Positions 1-12,200 of a stretch of 64,000 nt of DNA are shown piece after piece. The number at the start of each line of letters is the position of its first letter. The stretch's first letter is position 1. A model generated the notes under the pieces. That model ran no database searches and was not told the DNA's origin. It worked only from the letters and a program-made list of their open reading frames with translations. A program made the position numbers and the translations under genes. The stretch spans positions 27,968,878-28,032,877 of the forward strand of contig NC_085138.1 of NCBI RefSeq assembly GCF_035046485.1, in the 5' to 3' direction. Source of the stretch: Aedes albopictus (taxonomy: Eukaryota > Arthropoda > Insecta > Diptera > Culicidae).

Positions 1-279
1 TGCAGTTCGAAGTTGTGTGCTCGCTCACTAGAATCAGGGGAAAGATTCTGGTGTAAACAAATCTCAGACCCGATTTAGTTAGAAAATTCTAAAATAATTG
101 TTGCACATTTATGGCTTTCGATGCCATTCAAACACGTAGTCTAATTAAAGAGGTCACAGACTCGGCTATAGGCACTACACAGCATTTGCGTCTTGTTCTA
201 GTCTAGAGAGATGTTCCAAGTTAGCCAGACAAATCGAACAAAGCAGGGGGTTTCCCTCTGCGCGAGATCTAGGTATAAC
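1..279. other. Non-coding sequence, nothing recognised
   Basis: Short open frames only, without codon structure or a recognisable motif. It ends with the 7-bp target site (GTATAAC, 273-279) of the following MITE. Confidence 0.4.
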
Positions 280-572
280 CACAGAGAACAGACATCCAAG
301 TCCAGTTCCGAAACTGTGTAAGAAATTTAACGGCCATTTGGAATCGGCAACACAAGTGGCAATAGCGTGGCGCTGCAATCGGTTAATTTCCCATACTAAT
401 TTAATTCACCACTTGAAATGTTTCAATTCACCACTGACTGTGGCAATATGGTGTTTGGTGGCGTTAGTGTTGTCAACGTGTATTGGTTTGCAACCTTACT
501 CAAGTAAAGATTCAAATCCTTACACAACTTTACGGATGAAATTTGTTCTAGCCTGGATGTCTGTTCTCTGTG
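280..572 (+). mobile_element. 293-bp MITE with 7-bp target duplication, copy A
   Basis: The sequence begins CACAGAGAACAGACATCC and ends with its inverted complement, giving a TIR of about 18 bp. It is flanked by perfect 7-bp direct repeats, GTATAAC at 273-279 and 573-579. A second full copy lies inverted at 32732-33023 with its own 7-bp duplication (GTCCAAG), and the two are alike over their whole length, so the borders are secure. The long open frame through it (338-685) is a by-product of this repeat, because the same translation recurs in copy B. The superfamily is unclear; a 7-bp duplication is compatible with P- or Dada-type transposases (family knowledge), but no transposase is encoded. 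Confidence 0.85.
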
Positions 573-860
573 GTATAACCAAATCTTTCGCGATTCGTAG
601 AAAGCAAGACAACAACGAAAACAGAACAATAAATTACTTCCGGTGCGAAGCATGGGGTGTATGGGATGAGCTGCGTGTTCTCTAATGGTTCAACGAGCTG
701 GTTCTCCGTTCAAAGAATGATACAGAATTGCGGATCTTAAAAATATGTATCTGAAATGTACCGTCAAACGGGGTTACTTGCAACAGCGGTGTAACTTGCA
801 ACACGATGACATACACTAAATGTGAAGCATTTTCTAATAATAATGAAAACTAGTATGCCC

Positions 861-1600
861 GAAGAAGCAGATGGAAGGGGGATCGCAGCAAGCCACGCGC
901 GTGAGCGGCTGCTTTTAACTTTCTGTCACGCGTCTTTTCGTTTCCGTGAATTTTTGAAATTTTTAAATCTGATGGAGTGAAATGGCCTGGCTCTATGCCA
1001 TCCGCTAGTGAGACAGTGATTTACCATAATTGAAAGGGAAGTGTGAAGTTTGTTCCAACTTGTAGTAAACTCACTCGATTTTCATCGAATCATCGAACTA
1101 AATAAGTGCATCTCAGAGGAAGAGGCTTATGGAGCAGCATCAATTCAGCAGCAACAGCAATTTATTGATTTCGGCAGACCTCCGGAACCATCATTGCAGA
1201 AAGTACCGTAAGTGTGACCCTGCCGACGTGCCGAACCGGGCCCCAGTGGAAGTGGATCGAGTGCGGTCGCGACGAGCGCGTTATGATCGAGGTGAGATCT
1301 TTCTGATTACACTCTTTGTGCCCTATATTGTAGTTATATACATATAAATTGAAAATTCGCTATTTTCAATATCCTTTCATCTATTGGAAGCTGCTTCAGT
1401 TCTGGGCTCTTTCTAAGTTGATGAAGGGATTTATAAATGCTTGCAAGGACTTGGCCAGGTGTGTGGAGCTGAGTGGGTCTATGACATTGTAGATAGTAGC
1501 GACATCAGCAATGTTAATGGATATATTCAACTTTGCGACTCCATCCAAAATTTGTGCAAGTATTCATGCTATGCTATGCTATGCTATGCTATGCTATGCT
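861..1600 (+). mobile_element. Non-LTR-type retroposed insert with (ATGCT)n tail
   Basis: A 740-bp block is bounded by perfect 21-bp direct repeats at 840-860 and 1601-1621 (both read ATAATGAAAACTAGTATGCC followed by C). A long target duplication with a short tandem repeat at one end is the signature of target-primed reverse transcription (family knowledge). The tail is on the right, so the element reads on the plus strand. It has no polymerase and no clear Pol III boxes, so it is either the 3' end of a truncated LINE or a non-autonomous passenger. The stretch 1118-1300 contains splice-like and glutamine-rich coding-like sequence but no frame that I can support. Confidence 0.7.
1565..1600 (+). 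repeat. (ATGCT)n tail
   Basis: Seven consecutive copies of the pentamer ATGCT, directly followed by the right 21-bp target duplication. This is best read as the 3' tail of the retroposed insert rather than an independent microsatellite. Confidence 0.9.
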
Positions 1601-2800
1601 ATAATGAAAACTAGTATGCCCTACTATTTCGGTTATAGAGATTATGTGTATCAAAGATCGATTTAGTATAAAAATTAGCTTTGTTTCTTTGTTTATGGTT
1701 TAGCTACACTGTTAAAACGGATTGCTCATTTTATGCCATAAAAACAAGTATGAAAATCGTGCTTGACCTCTCCCTCATGGTAGGTGCGATAAGTCTGATG
1801 ACCTTGCTTGCAGTTAGGGTACCTAATAGTAAGCTTAGCCAAACGATAAAAGTTTGATAAACTTATCGACTAAGTAATGCAAAAAATCATTATTATATTC
1901 GACAACCACTATGGGGTAACTTGCAACAGTTGAATTTGACGAAACCTTCTATTATGTATCTTCATTTCACGATGTATTTGACAGAAATAACCGAAATGGA
2001 TCATTTGTTGATTACGTAACGCGTTTATTTTCAAATGACAATTCATTTTTTTGCACGTGACCTTCAAACATTGTTAGGAAATACAACATTTTGAAGTTTC
2101 ATTCATGTTTCATCATGTTAAAAGTTCAATTTTTGTTTATGAACGCTGTAAAGCAATCACCAACATCAATTCTGAATGGATGGAGTAAATTATTTCAGTT
2201 TTATACCCAAATTAGCGAGTTTGACATTTACAAAGTAAAACACACCTATCAATCATGTTAATTTAGCTGAAATTGCCAAACACCACTTCAAACTGAAAAC
2301 TACTTGAAGATGGCTCACTCTACCTTTTCAAGAAATGACAATAATCATTGTTGACATTTTGTAGTGAGTGCTAAGTCACGAGAATCGTATATATTTTGTG
2401 TTTGAGGGACGTGAGACCTGTTGCTAAACGATATACTCTCGCTTGCAATAACTTTCAATCCTTTCATGAAAAAATATATGTCAATTGGTTAGTGTACATC
2501 TTTTCATGGTATGTTTCATGCATAACATCAAAAATTTACAATACGACTATATACTAGAATGTTAGTGCTGTTTATTGATAGCTAACTTGGCTTCATGTCC
2601 TATGTTGCAAGTTACCCCACAGATGGGGAAACTTGCAACAAGCATGTATTTCGCACCTCCTGATTAGGTGGCAACGCATTTTGGTAAACCAAGTGCTGCA
2701 TAGTATTCTACTCGGGGTAATTAGCGTTCCAAATGTTTAGATTTTCAATGATATTGCTTCAAAGTCGAAAAGTGTTGCAAGTTACCCCATTTGACGGTAC

Positions 2801-3540
2801 TCACTGTTGGCGATAGCATGTTCAGAATATATTTTTCGATCGAACTTTGAAAAATAATATGAAAGTTTTCGACAAAAACAAAAACTCTTGTAGATCATTG
2901 GTTGATTGATTGATCAATGAATACGTATTATGTTTGTATTAGAATCTCTATGAGATTAGAACCACTGAATTACTCTGAGCAATCGATATTGGAATTTTCT
3001 TGAATGAAGATGCAATAAAGACCACAGAAACTTGAAGAGAATGATGAAGGATAATACATCAATTTTTCTTTTTACTAAGCATTTGGTTGTCGTTGTCACC
3101 AAAACGATGATTTACGTCAATATAATTTCCCCTCAAACAGGTGACATTTGAACCAGTCGTGGACGAAACAAAAGTCCAACACATAACCGCTGTACGACTC
3201 AACGCACCGAGGGTGGTAATTTTCTCAACTTCTAATTATACGAAAGGCACCTAGACTTCAGCCAGTACCACAACCATCTGTTTTCAGTTGGAAATAGTAT
3301 CACTGGCATTATGACGAGGTGCTGGGTCTCATAAGATATGGCATTCCGTTTCGTCCCCTTTGCTTCCAAAAGCAACGAAGTAGACTTTGGGACGACACCC
3401 TTATTCCTAGGCAGGAAGGGAAAGTAACTAACAACATTCTCGATAGCGTACCATATGACTGCAAAGTGCTACACAGAAGGGTAAGCTCAGCGATAGCACT
3501 GTGGGCTAGAAATTGGAACTTCAGGACAAAAGTAAAGCGA
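2801..3540. other. Non-coding spacer
   Basis: No gene supported. Opposing open frames at 3309-3666 overlap each other and match no family I know. They run into the degenerate CGCGGAA repeats that follow. Confidence 0.35.
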
Positions 3541-3662
3541 AGATTGTATAACATTTCGCCGAAAACCATTTCGCGGAATTCCTTTTCGCGGTGTAACACT
3601 TCCCGGAATGAAATTTGGCGGAATGAAACATTTCTCGGAATGCACCGTTTCGCGGAAAATCG
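3541..3662. repeat. Degenerate ATTTCGCGGAATG repeats, end of a MULE-like element
   Basis: About seven imperfect copies of a 14-18-bp unit (ATTTCGCGGAA, CTTCCCGGAATG, TTTCTCGGAATG and similar). The same kind of unit makes up both inverted ends of the element at 33535-35838, so this is probably a decayed relative of that family. No partner end is visible nearby. Confidence 0.5.
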
Positions 3663-4179
3663 TTAATAAAAGAGAAAAAATTTACTGATCGAGAGCCAAC
3701 ATCATGATAAGATTCAAAATTCAAATCAGCACCGATCACATTTCAAATGAAATGGTTCTTATCAAAATATTTATGAAAGAGCAGCATTTGTTCAGAAGAA
3801 GATTCTGACTAAAAATAACAGCATATTTGTAAAAATACAGCGTATGTTTTGAAAATTTATAAACCTGTGACACAAAAAGTTGTTCTTATAGCCATTATAG
3901 CTAGTTAGATACCAAAACAGAGAAAGCTGATAAAGTTATCGCTAGTAACTAATGTTACTAGGTTTAAGGGATATGCAGTCACCCGGTTTATAAATAGCAA
4001 CATTTTGACATATAATGCCTTCAATCAATAAGGGTGAATGGAATAAGGTCGAACAAATCATTGGGTTGAATAGATTTTAGAACAAATAAATAATAGGCCT
4101 TGAAAGACATACTACTGTAACGTTTTGACGTTTTTATTCTGTTTAAGTTCTGCTGGAGGTTCGACTGTATGGTTCCAAC
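3663..4179. other. AT-rich spacer, nothing recognised
   Basis: No coding frame, RNA gene or clear repeat seen. Confidence 0.35.
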
Positions 4180-5246
4180 AATCAATTAAAACCGGCTATT
4201 CAGTCTTGAACTAACAAACGATGTTTATTACTTGCCCAACGTTTCGACACGGGGTTGGCGTCTTCTTCAGGGGGAAACTAATTTCGTCGTTTTTGGTCTT
4301 ATGTTTCGTCTAACTGTAACTGTCCTGTTTTTTGTTTGATGGTACATGACTTAGTTGGCTTGTAATAACTTCTAACGGACTATTGGCAATATTGCCAACT
4401 AAGTCATGTACCATCAAACAAAAAACAGGACAGTTCCCAAGCAACACGACTTGTTTCAAAGCCAGTACCAGCAACATCAGTGCAATTTATTCACTGTTCA
4501 AATTAAGGACAACAGAACACAATTACTTCTTCTTTGAAACGCAAAAAGCGCAAATTTTAAATCGTTGTGCAACTTGAGCTAGGGGGAATGATAAAAAAAT
4601 GAAAAAAAAATATATTCAGACTCGAACCATGGACACCAGGAGTATTAACCACTCACCTTACACACTAGACCAGAAGCTCTGTGAAAGATTTGCTGCTCAA
4701 TGCACCATAAAAGCTATTGAAATTACGCGTTACTTCATTGTACCGTCTTTGCCACAAGTTAGAAAGCTGTCAAAATGAAAAGACGCGCAAGTTTTCCGCA
4801 ACACATTTGGAACCTAATCTGAACAAACAAACCAGAGTAAGATGTTTCATCTGTGTTACATAGCACATTTAATGCAAGCTGACTGTATTGCCACTTGTAA
4901 GGAATATGTAAGCTCCGCCTCCATAAATCGATGTTAAATACGATGTTATTTGTCATTCCTATGAAACAGAGCTGCAACTTAACGGTATTCGGAGTTTAAA
5001 TGGAACTCAACTGACAAGATGAAAGTTGCGTGCGCTTTTATTGCAACTCTTTTAGACCAAAGCATAGAAAACTACATTTTGGATGATGTTGCAGGTGCTG
5101 CTTGGGTTACAGTTAGACGAAACATAAGACCAAAAACGACGAAATTAGTTTCCCCCTGAAGAAGACACCAACCCCGTGTCGAAACGTTGGGCAAGTAATA
5201 AACATCGTTTGTTGATTCAAGACTGAGTAGCCGGTTTTAATTGATT
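4180..5246. mobile_element. Foldback/long-TIR element
   Basis: The left arm starts AATCAATTAAAACCGGCTA and the right arm ends with its complement. The arms pair over about 150 bp, including the stretch reading TCGACACGGGGTTGG on the left and CCAACCCCGTGTCGA on the right. The pairing then continues into an inner hairpin (4320-4362 against 4394-4435) with a loop of about 30 bases. The element is therefore almost entirely one palindrome, opened on the right arm by the nested element at 4436-5106. No coding sequence. No convincing target duplication. Confidence 0.75.
4436..5106. mobile_element. CCCAAGYARCAC-family TIR element, copy 1 (nested)
   Basis: The 671-bp insert begins CCCAAGCAACACGAC and ends with the complement of CCCAAGCAGCACCTG. 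It interrupts the right arm of the surrounding palindrome. The intact left arm shows that the pre-insertion sequence was CAGGACAGTTACAGTTAG, so the TT on each side is a duplication of 2 bp (3 bp, GTT, is also possible here). No transposase. A longer relative with a provable 2-bp duplication lies at 19226-21040. Confidence 0.75.
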
Positions 5247-5979
5247 CTGTTCAAGTAAAATAAGTTTTGAATGTTCCGATTTTGATTTTAAAGTTCGTTT
5301 TCTATTAGTTTTCATGGTGATTTTAGTTAATTTTATCTTTTTAAGTATCTTATTTGAATTGGATTCGTTGAATTTGTGTTTGAGTTTGAACCGTTTTATT
5401 TAGTATAGATGTCTAAGCTAAGCTAATGACGATTCATGTTACGTATCTTATAGGGTCCTTTCGATGGCGCAAGTAGTTTTTACGGCCATGTGCGATTTGA
5501 ATTTGGCGCATTCGTAATAATTGTTGTACATCGAATAGACGACTGCTTCAATAGCAAGAAATTTACTTGACTAGAGAAATCGACTTGACTCTATCACTTT
5601 TAGTTAGAGTCGGCTGGAGAACAGAAGGGGGCTTCGGTGACCTTCCGCCAGTTTTAAGTTTTGTTCAGGTGTGTTGTGTTCTGAAATAATGTAGATTTTT
5701 TTAAGTAGTGTCGCTTGAAGTGAATTTATAATAAATTATCTTGGTTTTTTCATTCTGTAGTAACTTAAATGTTAAATGTTCCCTGTGCGTTGATTTGTTG
5801 TAAAAAAGATAAAAATGAAACCGTGTTTAGTGTATATTGTTTTGATTATGTGTCCCGTCTTTCGACCCTAGCGTTCAAAAGACGCTTTTTATTTTGGGCT
5901 CGTCCTCGCCCGCCAGTTACTGGTAGTTAAACGGACTCAAGGGGAATACTTCCGGCCTACCTGCGTGCAGCTAAGGCAC
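5247..5979. other. Spacer, nothing recognised
   Basis: Low-complexity AT-rich sequence without supported genes. Confidence 0.3.
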
Positions 5980-6330
5980 GATCAGGCAGAGTGCCGGACC
6001 GCCGACACCCCTCCGCACCTTTAGTTCGGCGAACGTCAAGGAGAGCAAACCAATGTCGACGATTGGCCAGGAGAAGCACCGACAACGGAAAAGCTTGCTT
6101 AGGGTCACGGTAGGTGATCGTAAGCAGGCTAATAAGATTGTGGCCCATGAGCTTCTACGCTTGAGTATCAAGTTTTCCTGCCTAGTCACAAGGTCAAGAT
6201 CTCGGGGAAGGTCACTGACGGACGAGTCTTTGTCCTGCGAGGCGAACATGCAAGACGTGGTCGTTTCAATAATCTTTCTCTTCCTTCTGTTCACATACTG
6301 GACTGCCGGCAACTGCATTCAGTTTGCCAC
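5980..6330 (+). pseudogene. Possible retroelement ORF1/gag fragment
   Basis: Joined across at least one frameshift, the plus strand reads like VGDRKQANKIVAHELLR followed by FLPSHKVKISGKVTDGRVF. This is reminiscent of the RNA-binding region of LINE ORF1/gag proteins. The region is short, frameshifted and flanked by unrelated sequence, so the assignment is weak. It could instead be an LTR or 5' leader of another retroelement. Confidence 0.25.
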
Positions 6331-7060
6331 TAAGTTTTGCACACCTTTTGAAAAGTTTTGTGTAACCTTTTCTAGGTCAGCATTACCTGATCTGCTAGTG
6401 ATTGGCAAACTTTGGCTACCTGCGAGGATGTATGCGAGATGACAGTCATAGAGACAGTCGTTTATACCTCTCAATCTGTTCTAGCTCACTATGGCTTGAG
6501 GGTTATCCAGGATCCCTATGGTAGTAATCGCCTGCCGATCATAGTTTCTTTGTTCAATGGTTCAGCACGTATGGGGTATTAGCACCGACGAACCGACGTG
6601 ATAGCTAGAACAAACAAATTCAAATTTGATGTCCCCGACGCTATGATGAAAAATAGCCGAACACTACCGCCTCTTTTACAACGGTTCGCGTTGTTGTGAT
6701 AGCTTGACTCCAAACCGCCGTGTATTCATATAGGAAAAGGTTCGCGTCTGTGCTAAGATCAGGGAATCACTTTTGGTCGATTGTGGTTGGGAGATTGTGT
6801 GTTGATAACTCCGAAGGGGAAGCAACACTGTTCGCTTGGTTGCATAACTTGTAGGCGTTATATAATAGATTGACACTGTGCTGTGAAAGTCATTTTTGAC
6901 CAATTATATATTTTCAAACCCGCTCAATTGGACAACACAAAAAAATTGTAAAACAGAAGTGAGAAGAAATAATGTAAACTTCGTGGCTGTCCGTGAGCTA
7001 TCTTTTCTCTCTAGGGTAGTCACTAGACCACCAAGCCTGTTACCAGGGTCGGATCTAAGT
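6331..7060. other. Spacer with a dispersed repeat
   Basis: The minus-strand segment around 6797-6870 (ATAACGCCTACAAGTTATGC and onward) matches plus-strand sequence near 15830-15895, so a dispersed repeat of about 65 bp or more is present. No gene. Confidence 0.4.
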
Positions 7061-7087
7061 GGGGGGGGGGGGGGGGGGGGGGGGGGG
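7061..7087 (+). repeat. Run of 27 G
   Basis: Twenty-seven consecutive G residues, preceded by AAGT and followed by TATGG. It is the longest homopolymer in the window. Open frames across it translate as poly-Gly or poly-Pro and are artefacts. Confidence 0.95.
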
Positions 7088-7427
7088 TATGGTGTTGCTG
7101 GGCAGAGCCCACGGAACCACAAGTTTTCAGTTAGATCCTACGGCATTAGGGGATAAATATTTGTTGATACCATGGTTTTCCAAACTAGGGGGTTGCTGTA
7201 ACAGACAACAAATGAGAGAATTTCTATGGTGGGTCGCGAAAAGTACATCTGCTGGCCAAAGGGGGTCGCGCTCCTGAATGTTTGAGAACCTATGGTTTAT
7301 ACAGTTCTTACTACAAATGTGCATTAAAACCCATGTTTAAAAGAAATGTAGTATATTCGAGAGCTTGTTTATTCATATCAACAATCACGCTATGTCTGAA
7401 CTAGCAGATTATAAAAAAATGGATGTA

Positions 7428-7644
7428 AGGTACACCGGGGCAAGTTGAAACGGGTGGGGCAAGATGAAACAGTGGGTTAAAATGATGTTTTCTAATGATG
7501 ATAAACAGTTTGATCGCCATAACGCATAGTTTTTGATTCAAATAATCTCTTGACGAAGGATAAATTACCAAACTGTATTGAAATCTGTTTCAAAACCTCG
7601 TGTTTCATCTTGCCCCACCCGTTTCAACTTGCCCCGGTGTACCT
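7428..7644. mobile_element. 217-bp MITE with AGGTACACCGGGGCAAG ends, TA duplication
   Basis: The ends are perfect inverted repeats for more than 40 bp, starting AGGTACACCGGGGCAAG and continuing through GGGGCAAGATGAAACA. The flanking bases are TA on both sides. Each arm contains two copies of a GGGGCAAGwTGAAAC motif. Non-coding. Confidence 0.8.
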
Positions 7645-8743
7645 TACATCGGGTTTCTTTCCACAGAACATCAGAATTCGTGCTATATTATCATATGCAG
7701 AAACTTTTAAAATATTTCATCGGGGAAATTTTGATTTTTTCATCTTTTTAGCTGTTTTTCATACAAGTTTGCATGAAATTTACATTTTCGGCCAATTTCT
7801 CTCCCATACAAAATGTATGGAAAAATTTTCACCGATAGAATATTTTGAAACCTTCTGCAAATGAAAATATAGCTTGAATACTGATGTTTGGTGGAAAAAA
7901 ACCCGATGTACATTCAATTATTATAATTTTCTGGTTCAGACATAGCGTGCAATGTAGTGAACTCTGTGAAACTTTTCTTATGAGTAGATCTACAAGAAAT
8001 AAAGTTCGCTACTTTTATTTATACGAACTAATGATTTAGTTTTTTTTTATTTAAGTTTTGAACCCTCGAAAGAGCATATAGAGAAAAAAAAATTTAATCC
8101 GTCAGTTTCGGTGAAAATGCTCAGTACTCTTAAATAATATTTTGTTGAGACTGTAAACAGTATACAGGCACAAGATATAATCTAAATCCTATTTAGAATC
8201 GAGCAACTTTTGAAGTCATATTTCAAGTTGAGGGATGGATTTGCGATGGGGAGCTCGGTCGGGCCGCGTTTTACGATCGGAAAAGTGAAAAAGTGACGCG
8301 ACCGTGTGGCAGTTGCGGTCTATTGTCTTCGGTGCAGACATTGATGGAGTCAAGGCGGGGTTGCGATCATCTGACAAGAGGGTATTAGGTGAGATCATTC
8401 TGATTTTTCTTAATAGAAGAAGTCGAGGTAATTTTGCCAATGCAGTTCCATGACACTCCTTTAAAACCACATCGAGTGCCGTAACATCTACAAATTTATC
8501 CTGCAGCTCTTATACTGACTTTATATTGAAGCAATAAAAATGTTAGAAGAAAGTTATTCAAGCGCACAATAATTTAGAAAAATAATATAGAATTGGCCAA
8601 ATTACCTCAACGCCTGATCACAAACATCACACTAGACTACTTTCGTTCGAACACATAATACGTGAATAGCAATCTAAGCATGAAATTTGAATGTATAGAA
8701 CTCCCAGCGACCAATATCAAGTTTGTAAAGTTTTGCTTTAAGT
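7645..8743. other. Spacer, nothing recognised
   Basis: AT-rich, with short unrelated open frames. The stretch 8220-8470 is more GC-rich and has an 84-codon minus-strand frame that resembles nothing I know. Confidence 0.3.
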
Positions 8744-10156
8744 CAGGGGTTTTCAGATCGTGCACCGTGGAGCAATAACAAGTGCACCACGGCACTACAG
8801 AAAATTCTTACATATTTTTCGTAAAATTCAAAAAATTTTTATTAAAAATCATCAAAATTAAGGTTGAAGGACTCGTCATTGGGATAATCGTCATCATTAA
8901 AAATTCTAAAGCAGTTTTCTCCCTCAAAACTTAAATATTTGTTTTAAAAAGGTATTCACTGTACTCCATTCTCCATCCGCAAAACAGTGAATCATTTTTC
9001 ACTGTGAAAATTCCAAACAACAAAACTGCTAAATGACGGTTACGTCAACGAAGAATCCTGCAGTCTTAATTAGAACAATAAACAATGACAAAACTACTGG
9101 AAAGTGCTTCAATTTGCTCCAATTTTCCATGATTCACGCCGTTGAGTTAATCTTGAATCCAGCAAAATCTCTCTCGGATATTCGCGAAGAATCAAGGAAC
9201 AACTCTCGATCTTATTTTTGTCATATCATCGTGAATATCATTCACAAGTATCCTACAAGGAATCTGCAATGAATCCTCAAATCGTTGTTTCATTATTCTT
9301 GTTGAAATCGGTATCTTTGTTGTGTTAGCTTATATATAAATTGTCAATTGTTTTACTCAAACTTGTTAATATTATATGAAAGGTTGATTGTCATAGCCTA
9401 ATCTATCAATGTTTGTGTTAACGTAGTTGTATAGTATTAAGAACACATTTTAATAAGACCAAGAATTGGTCAGTTAAAATTACAAATGAATAAATAAATA
9501 AATAAATAAATCGAAAAATCTCAGAGAAAATCTAACTAATTTATCAAAGGCTTTGCTTAATATCAATGGAGGAATCTATCAAGGATCTCAAAATCAGTTG
9601 ACCAAAAATACTTCTTACATCATGTTTATGATTTTCAAAAGAATCTTCTTCGGAATTGACAAGTACACTTATAAGAAAGTTATCAAAAATCTTGTCAATA
9701 AAATTTGACAAATTTATGAAAATGAAGTGTCCAAGGGTCTTATCAGGAATTTGCCATAGTTTTCGTCAAAAATCTAGTAAAAGCCTTTGAAAAACATCTA
9801 TTAAAAGTCATACTAGAGTTCAAACAGGGGTCATCGAAGCACTTCACCGAGATTGTCGTTACGAATCTTTAAAATCAATATTCTACTAATTTGGCAGGAG
9901 TTTTACTATGAATCTGCTCTAAAAATTTCCAGAAATATTCTCAATAAGAAAATATTAAGTCGAACAGCTGTGTCACTTCCGATAAGTAAAATGCAAAAAT
10001 GAAAGACAGTGTTATAGTCAATAAGAGCTTTCTATTAACGAAAACTTTTTTGACAAATTTGAATTTACATTTTTCTCAAGAATAATGAGTATGTGCACCG
10101 CGCAGCTATTTATTTCCAAAAAGTGCACCGCAAGCCAAAAGGTCTGAAAACTCCTG
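8744..10156. mobile_element. hAT-like TIR element, degraded
   Basis: The left end CAGGGGTTTTCAGATCGTGC and the complement of the right end CAGGAGTTTTCAGACC share the CAGG(G/A)GTTTTCAGA start that is common in hAT elements (family knowledge). A GTGCACCG motif recurs just inside both ends (8759, 8791 region and 10094, 10120 region). No transposase frame and no intact 8-bp duplication, so this is an old non-autonomous copy. Its interior is AT-rich and non-coding. Confidence 0.55.
9487..9512 (+). repeat. (AAAT)n microsatellite
   Basis: Six tandem copies of the tetramer AAAT. Confidence 0.9.
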
Positions 10157-11329
10157 TATTAGACAAAGTGTATCTCGGTGATTTTCTTATCCATTCAAGA
10201 TCTTTTGGCAGTTAACGAAATATAAAATACTCCAGAATATGTGAACTATTTTTTTACGAATTCCATACAGGATTCTAGGAGATGCCTGACATTTCTGGCA
10301 GTTTAGTCCATAGTCCAAGATGCTATTTTGGAAACCAATTCACTAGATGCCAAATCCACAATATTTTCTAGAATGACCAAAAGGCACAATCACACAAAAT
10401 TAATATGTCAAATACGAACAATACAACAATAATTTAAAAAGTGTAAGAAGGGTTTTGTTCACCATAGGTGGACAATCGGTAAAATTCGGTAAAAACAAAA
10501 GAAAATGACTTTTCAAAGGAAAACCTGATTTTTTGTTATAACATTCTGGAGAAAACTATTGATGAACTATTGAAAGTTTTGGATATTCTTGGAGAAAAGG
10601 CGATAAATTTCGCAAGAACTTATTGTTGAGATTCAACGACAAGTTGTCCAGGGTTCCAGCAGTAGTTTTGGGTATGGCTTTTCTAGTAACTAGGAGTAGC
10701 ACATTAAAGAATTTCTTTAGAAAAAAAATGAGAATTCCTGCGAGAAGTTATCCCAGATAATCATTCACTATTACAACTACTATGTTCAAACTCTGTCAGA
10801 AGTTCCTTTATGAAGAACCTAAATGAAGTTCTGTTGGAAGTTAAAAACTTTAAATAACTCTTCCAATACTTTTAGCAATTCTTCTGAAAACCCAACACCG
10901 AGATACCTACCTATTACAAGTATTTTTCCCTTCAGTAAGTGTAAAGGTCGATGTGAACTATTTATCTGACTAAAACATAGTTGATGGTTAGTTCAGTTCA
11001 GTTCAGTTTTAGTTTTAACAAAGCACTGTGGTTTTTGTTGGAATGTCCTTAAAATTGGGAATTAATAGTGACTGAGCCGTAAATAGTGACCAAGTCACTA
11101 AGCTGTGTTTTGCTACCAGTCCTGATACTGTAAGTTTTATCGCGGTGTTCTGATTTCTGAGCCACAGTGCGTCGCATGCGTAGTTTGGATCTATGCATCC
11201 TGATAGAAGTTTGTTGCATACATTCCAGGCGTAGAATCCTATCCTTGCACTACTACAAACAGCTGCACACAGTTGTGCAACGAGGACTCACCGTATCGAT
11301 GGTAACCACTACAGAGGTATTCACAACCT
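10157..11329. other. Spacer, nothing recognised
   Basis: No supported gene. It holds a short AGTTC repeat near 10988-11006. Confidence 0.3.
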
Positions 11330-12200
11330 TCCTTGAGGATGCTGGATGAGGAAGAGAAGTTGTCCGTTCCCCTTTTTCTGAATCAAAAAGGGGGAGACGA
11401 TAACGATGTGTGTTGTTCCGGTGATTTCCAGAACTGGGTGTGGAATTTTCCGGCTACCACTTATTACTCACTGCACCAGTTTTTCACGCAATCATCCACC
11501 CAACCAAATCCAATTAAACGCCACTTGGTCGCGAAAATCCGCAAATTCGTCACTTTCCCAATTAAGGTTGGTTGATAGTGTAGCAGCAGCTCGTCGTCGA
11601 CCACCCTCACTTTCGTTGGAACGGCCGAACGTGTCACTTTCACTGATTAACCCCCGATGTTTAATCGCATCTCACTTTCCAACACTTGGCTTATCATCAT
11701 CATTGGCAAACAATACCTCCACAACAGGGGCATGCACGCTCTTATCGCGCCCGCGAAGGCTGAATTGTTAACACTGCAAACACATATTTCGCCGCTTGTA
11801 ACAGATTAGTGCACCGACCGCAGCGCAGTATCATATCACAGCAGACGCAGAGTAACGTGATTGATTCATTGCCCTGCTGCTTCTGCTGAATTAATCCAAG
11901 CCGGCGGTGGTATGGATCTTCACGGTGAGGATATCTGAACTGAACTGCACTGAGAGAGCGCGCGCCGAGGAAGAAGGTGTTGATCGATCGGAACAAAAAC
12001 ACGGACTGACGACGGCGAGAGCAGAGGATGCGAACCAATATCGCACTGCAAACGCACCACACCGTGCGAGAAGGAATAGCTCGGATAGCCTGATGCCGGC
12101 TGGCCTGACCGCCCTCGCTCAGGCTCGGCAGCACGCGGCTGGTGGTCCTGGGAGATAGTAGGCTGTGTACGCAGGAGGGGTGACCGGGGCGCAATGCGTC
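11330..12200. other. GC-richer, apparently non-repetitive island
   Basis: Base composition changes to clearly more GC-rich than its surroundings, and none of the repeat families seen elsewhere occurs here. Overlapping frames on both strands (a 160-codon minus frame at 11742-12224, a 121-codon plus frame at 11406-11771) have no domain I recognise and probably are not genes. It may be a 5' exon or promoter region of a gene with long introns lying outside the window, but nothing in the sequence proves this. Confidence 0.3.

Larger units (their letters stand above)
758..2800. mobile_element. TIR element with GTACCGTCAAAYGGGGT ends
   Basis: The left end GTACCGTCAAACGGGGTTAC and the complement of the right end (GTACCGTCAAATGGGGTAAC) match at all but two positions and continue into TTGCAACA. 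The motif GGGGTAACTTGCAACA recurs inside, near 1912 and twice near 2602-2640, so there are subterminal repeats or a nested relative. No transposase frame is visible. The element was interrupted by the 740-bp retroposed insert at 861-1600. It resembles in design the GGGGCAAGT-ended elements at 7428-7644 and 14022-15356. A TA duplication is possible because TA lies within both ends. Confidence 0.65.

Noticed and set aside
338..685. 115-codon ORF also found translated at 32645-33040
   Set aside because: The similarity is explained by two copies of a 292-bp MITE with TIRs and 7-bp duplications, not by a protein family.
1118..1300. Possible host exons with GTAAGT and CCCCAG splice-like sites
   Set aside because: The intron between them would be only 39 bp, and the whole lies in a retroposed insert bounded by 21-bp duplications.
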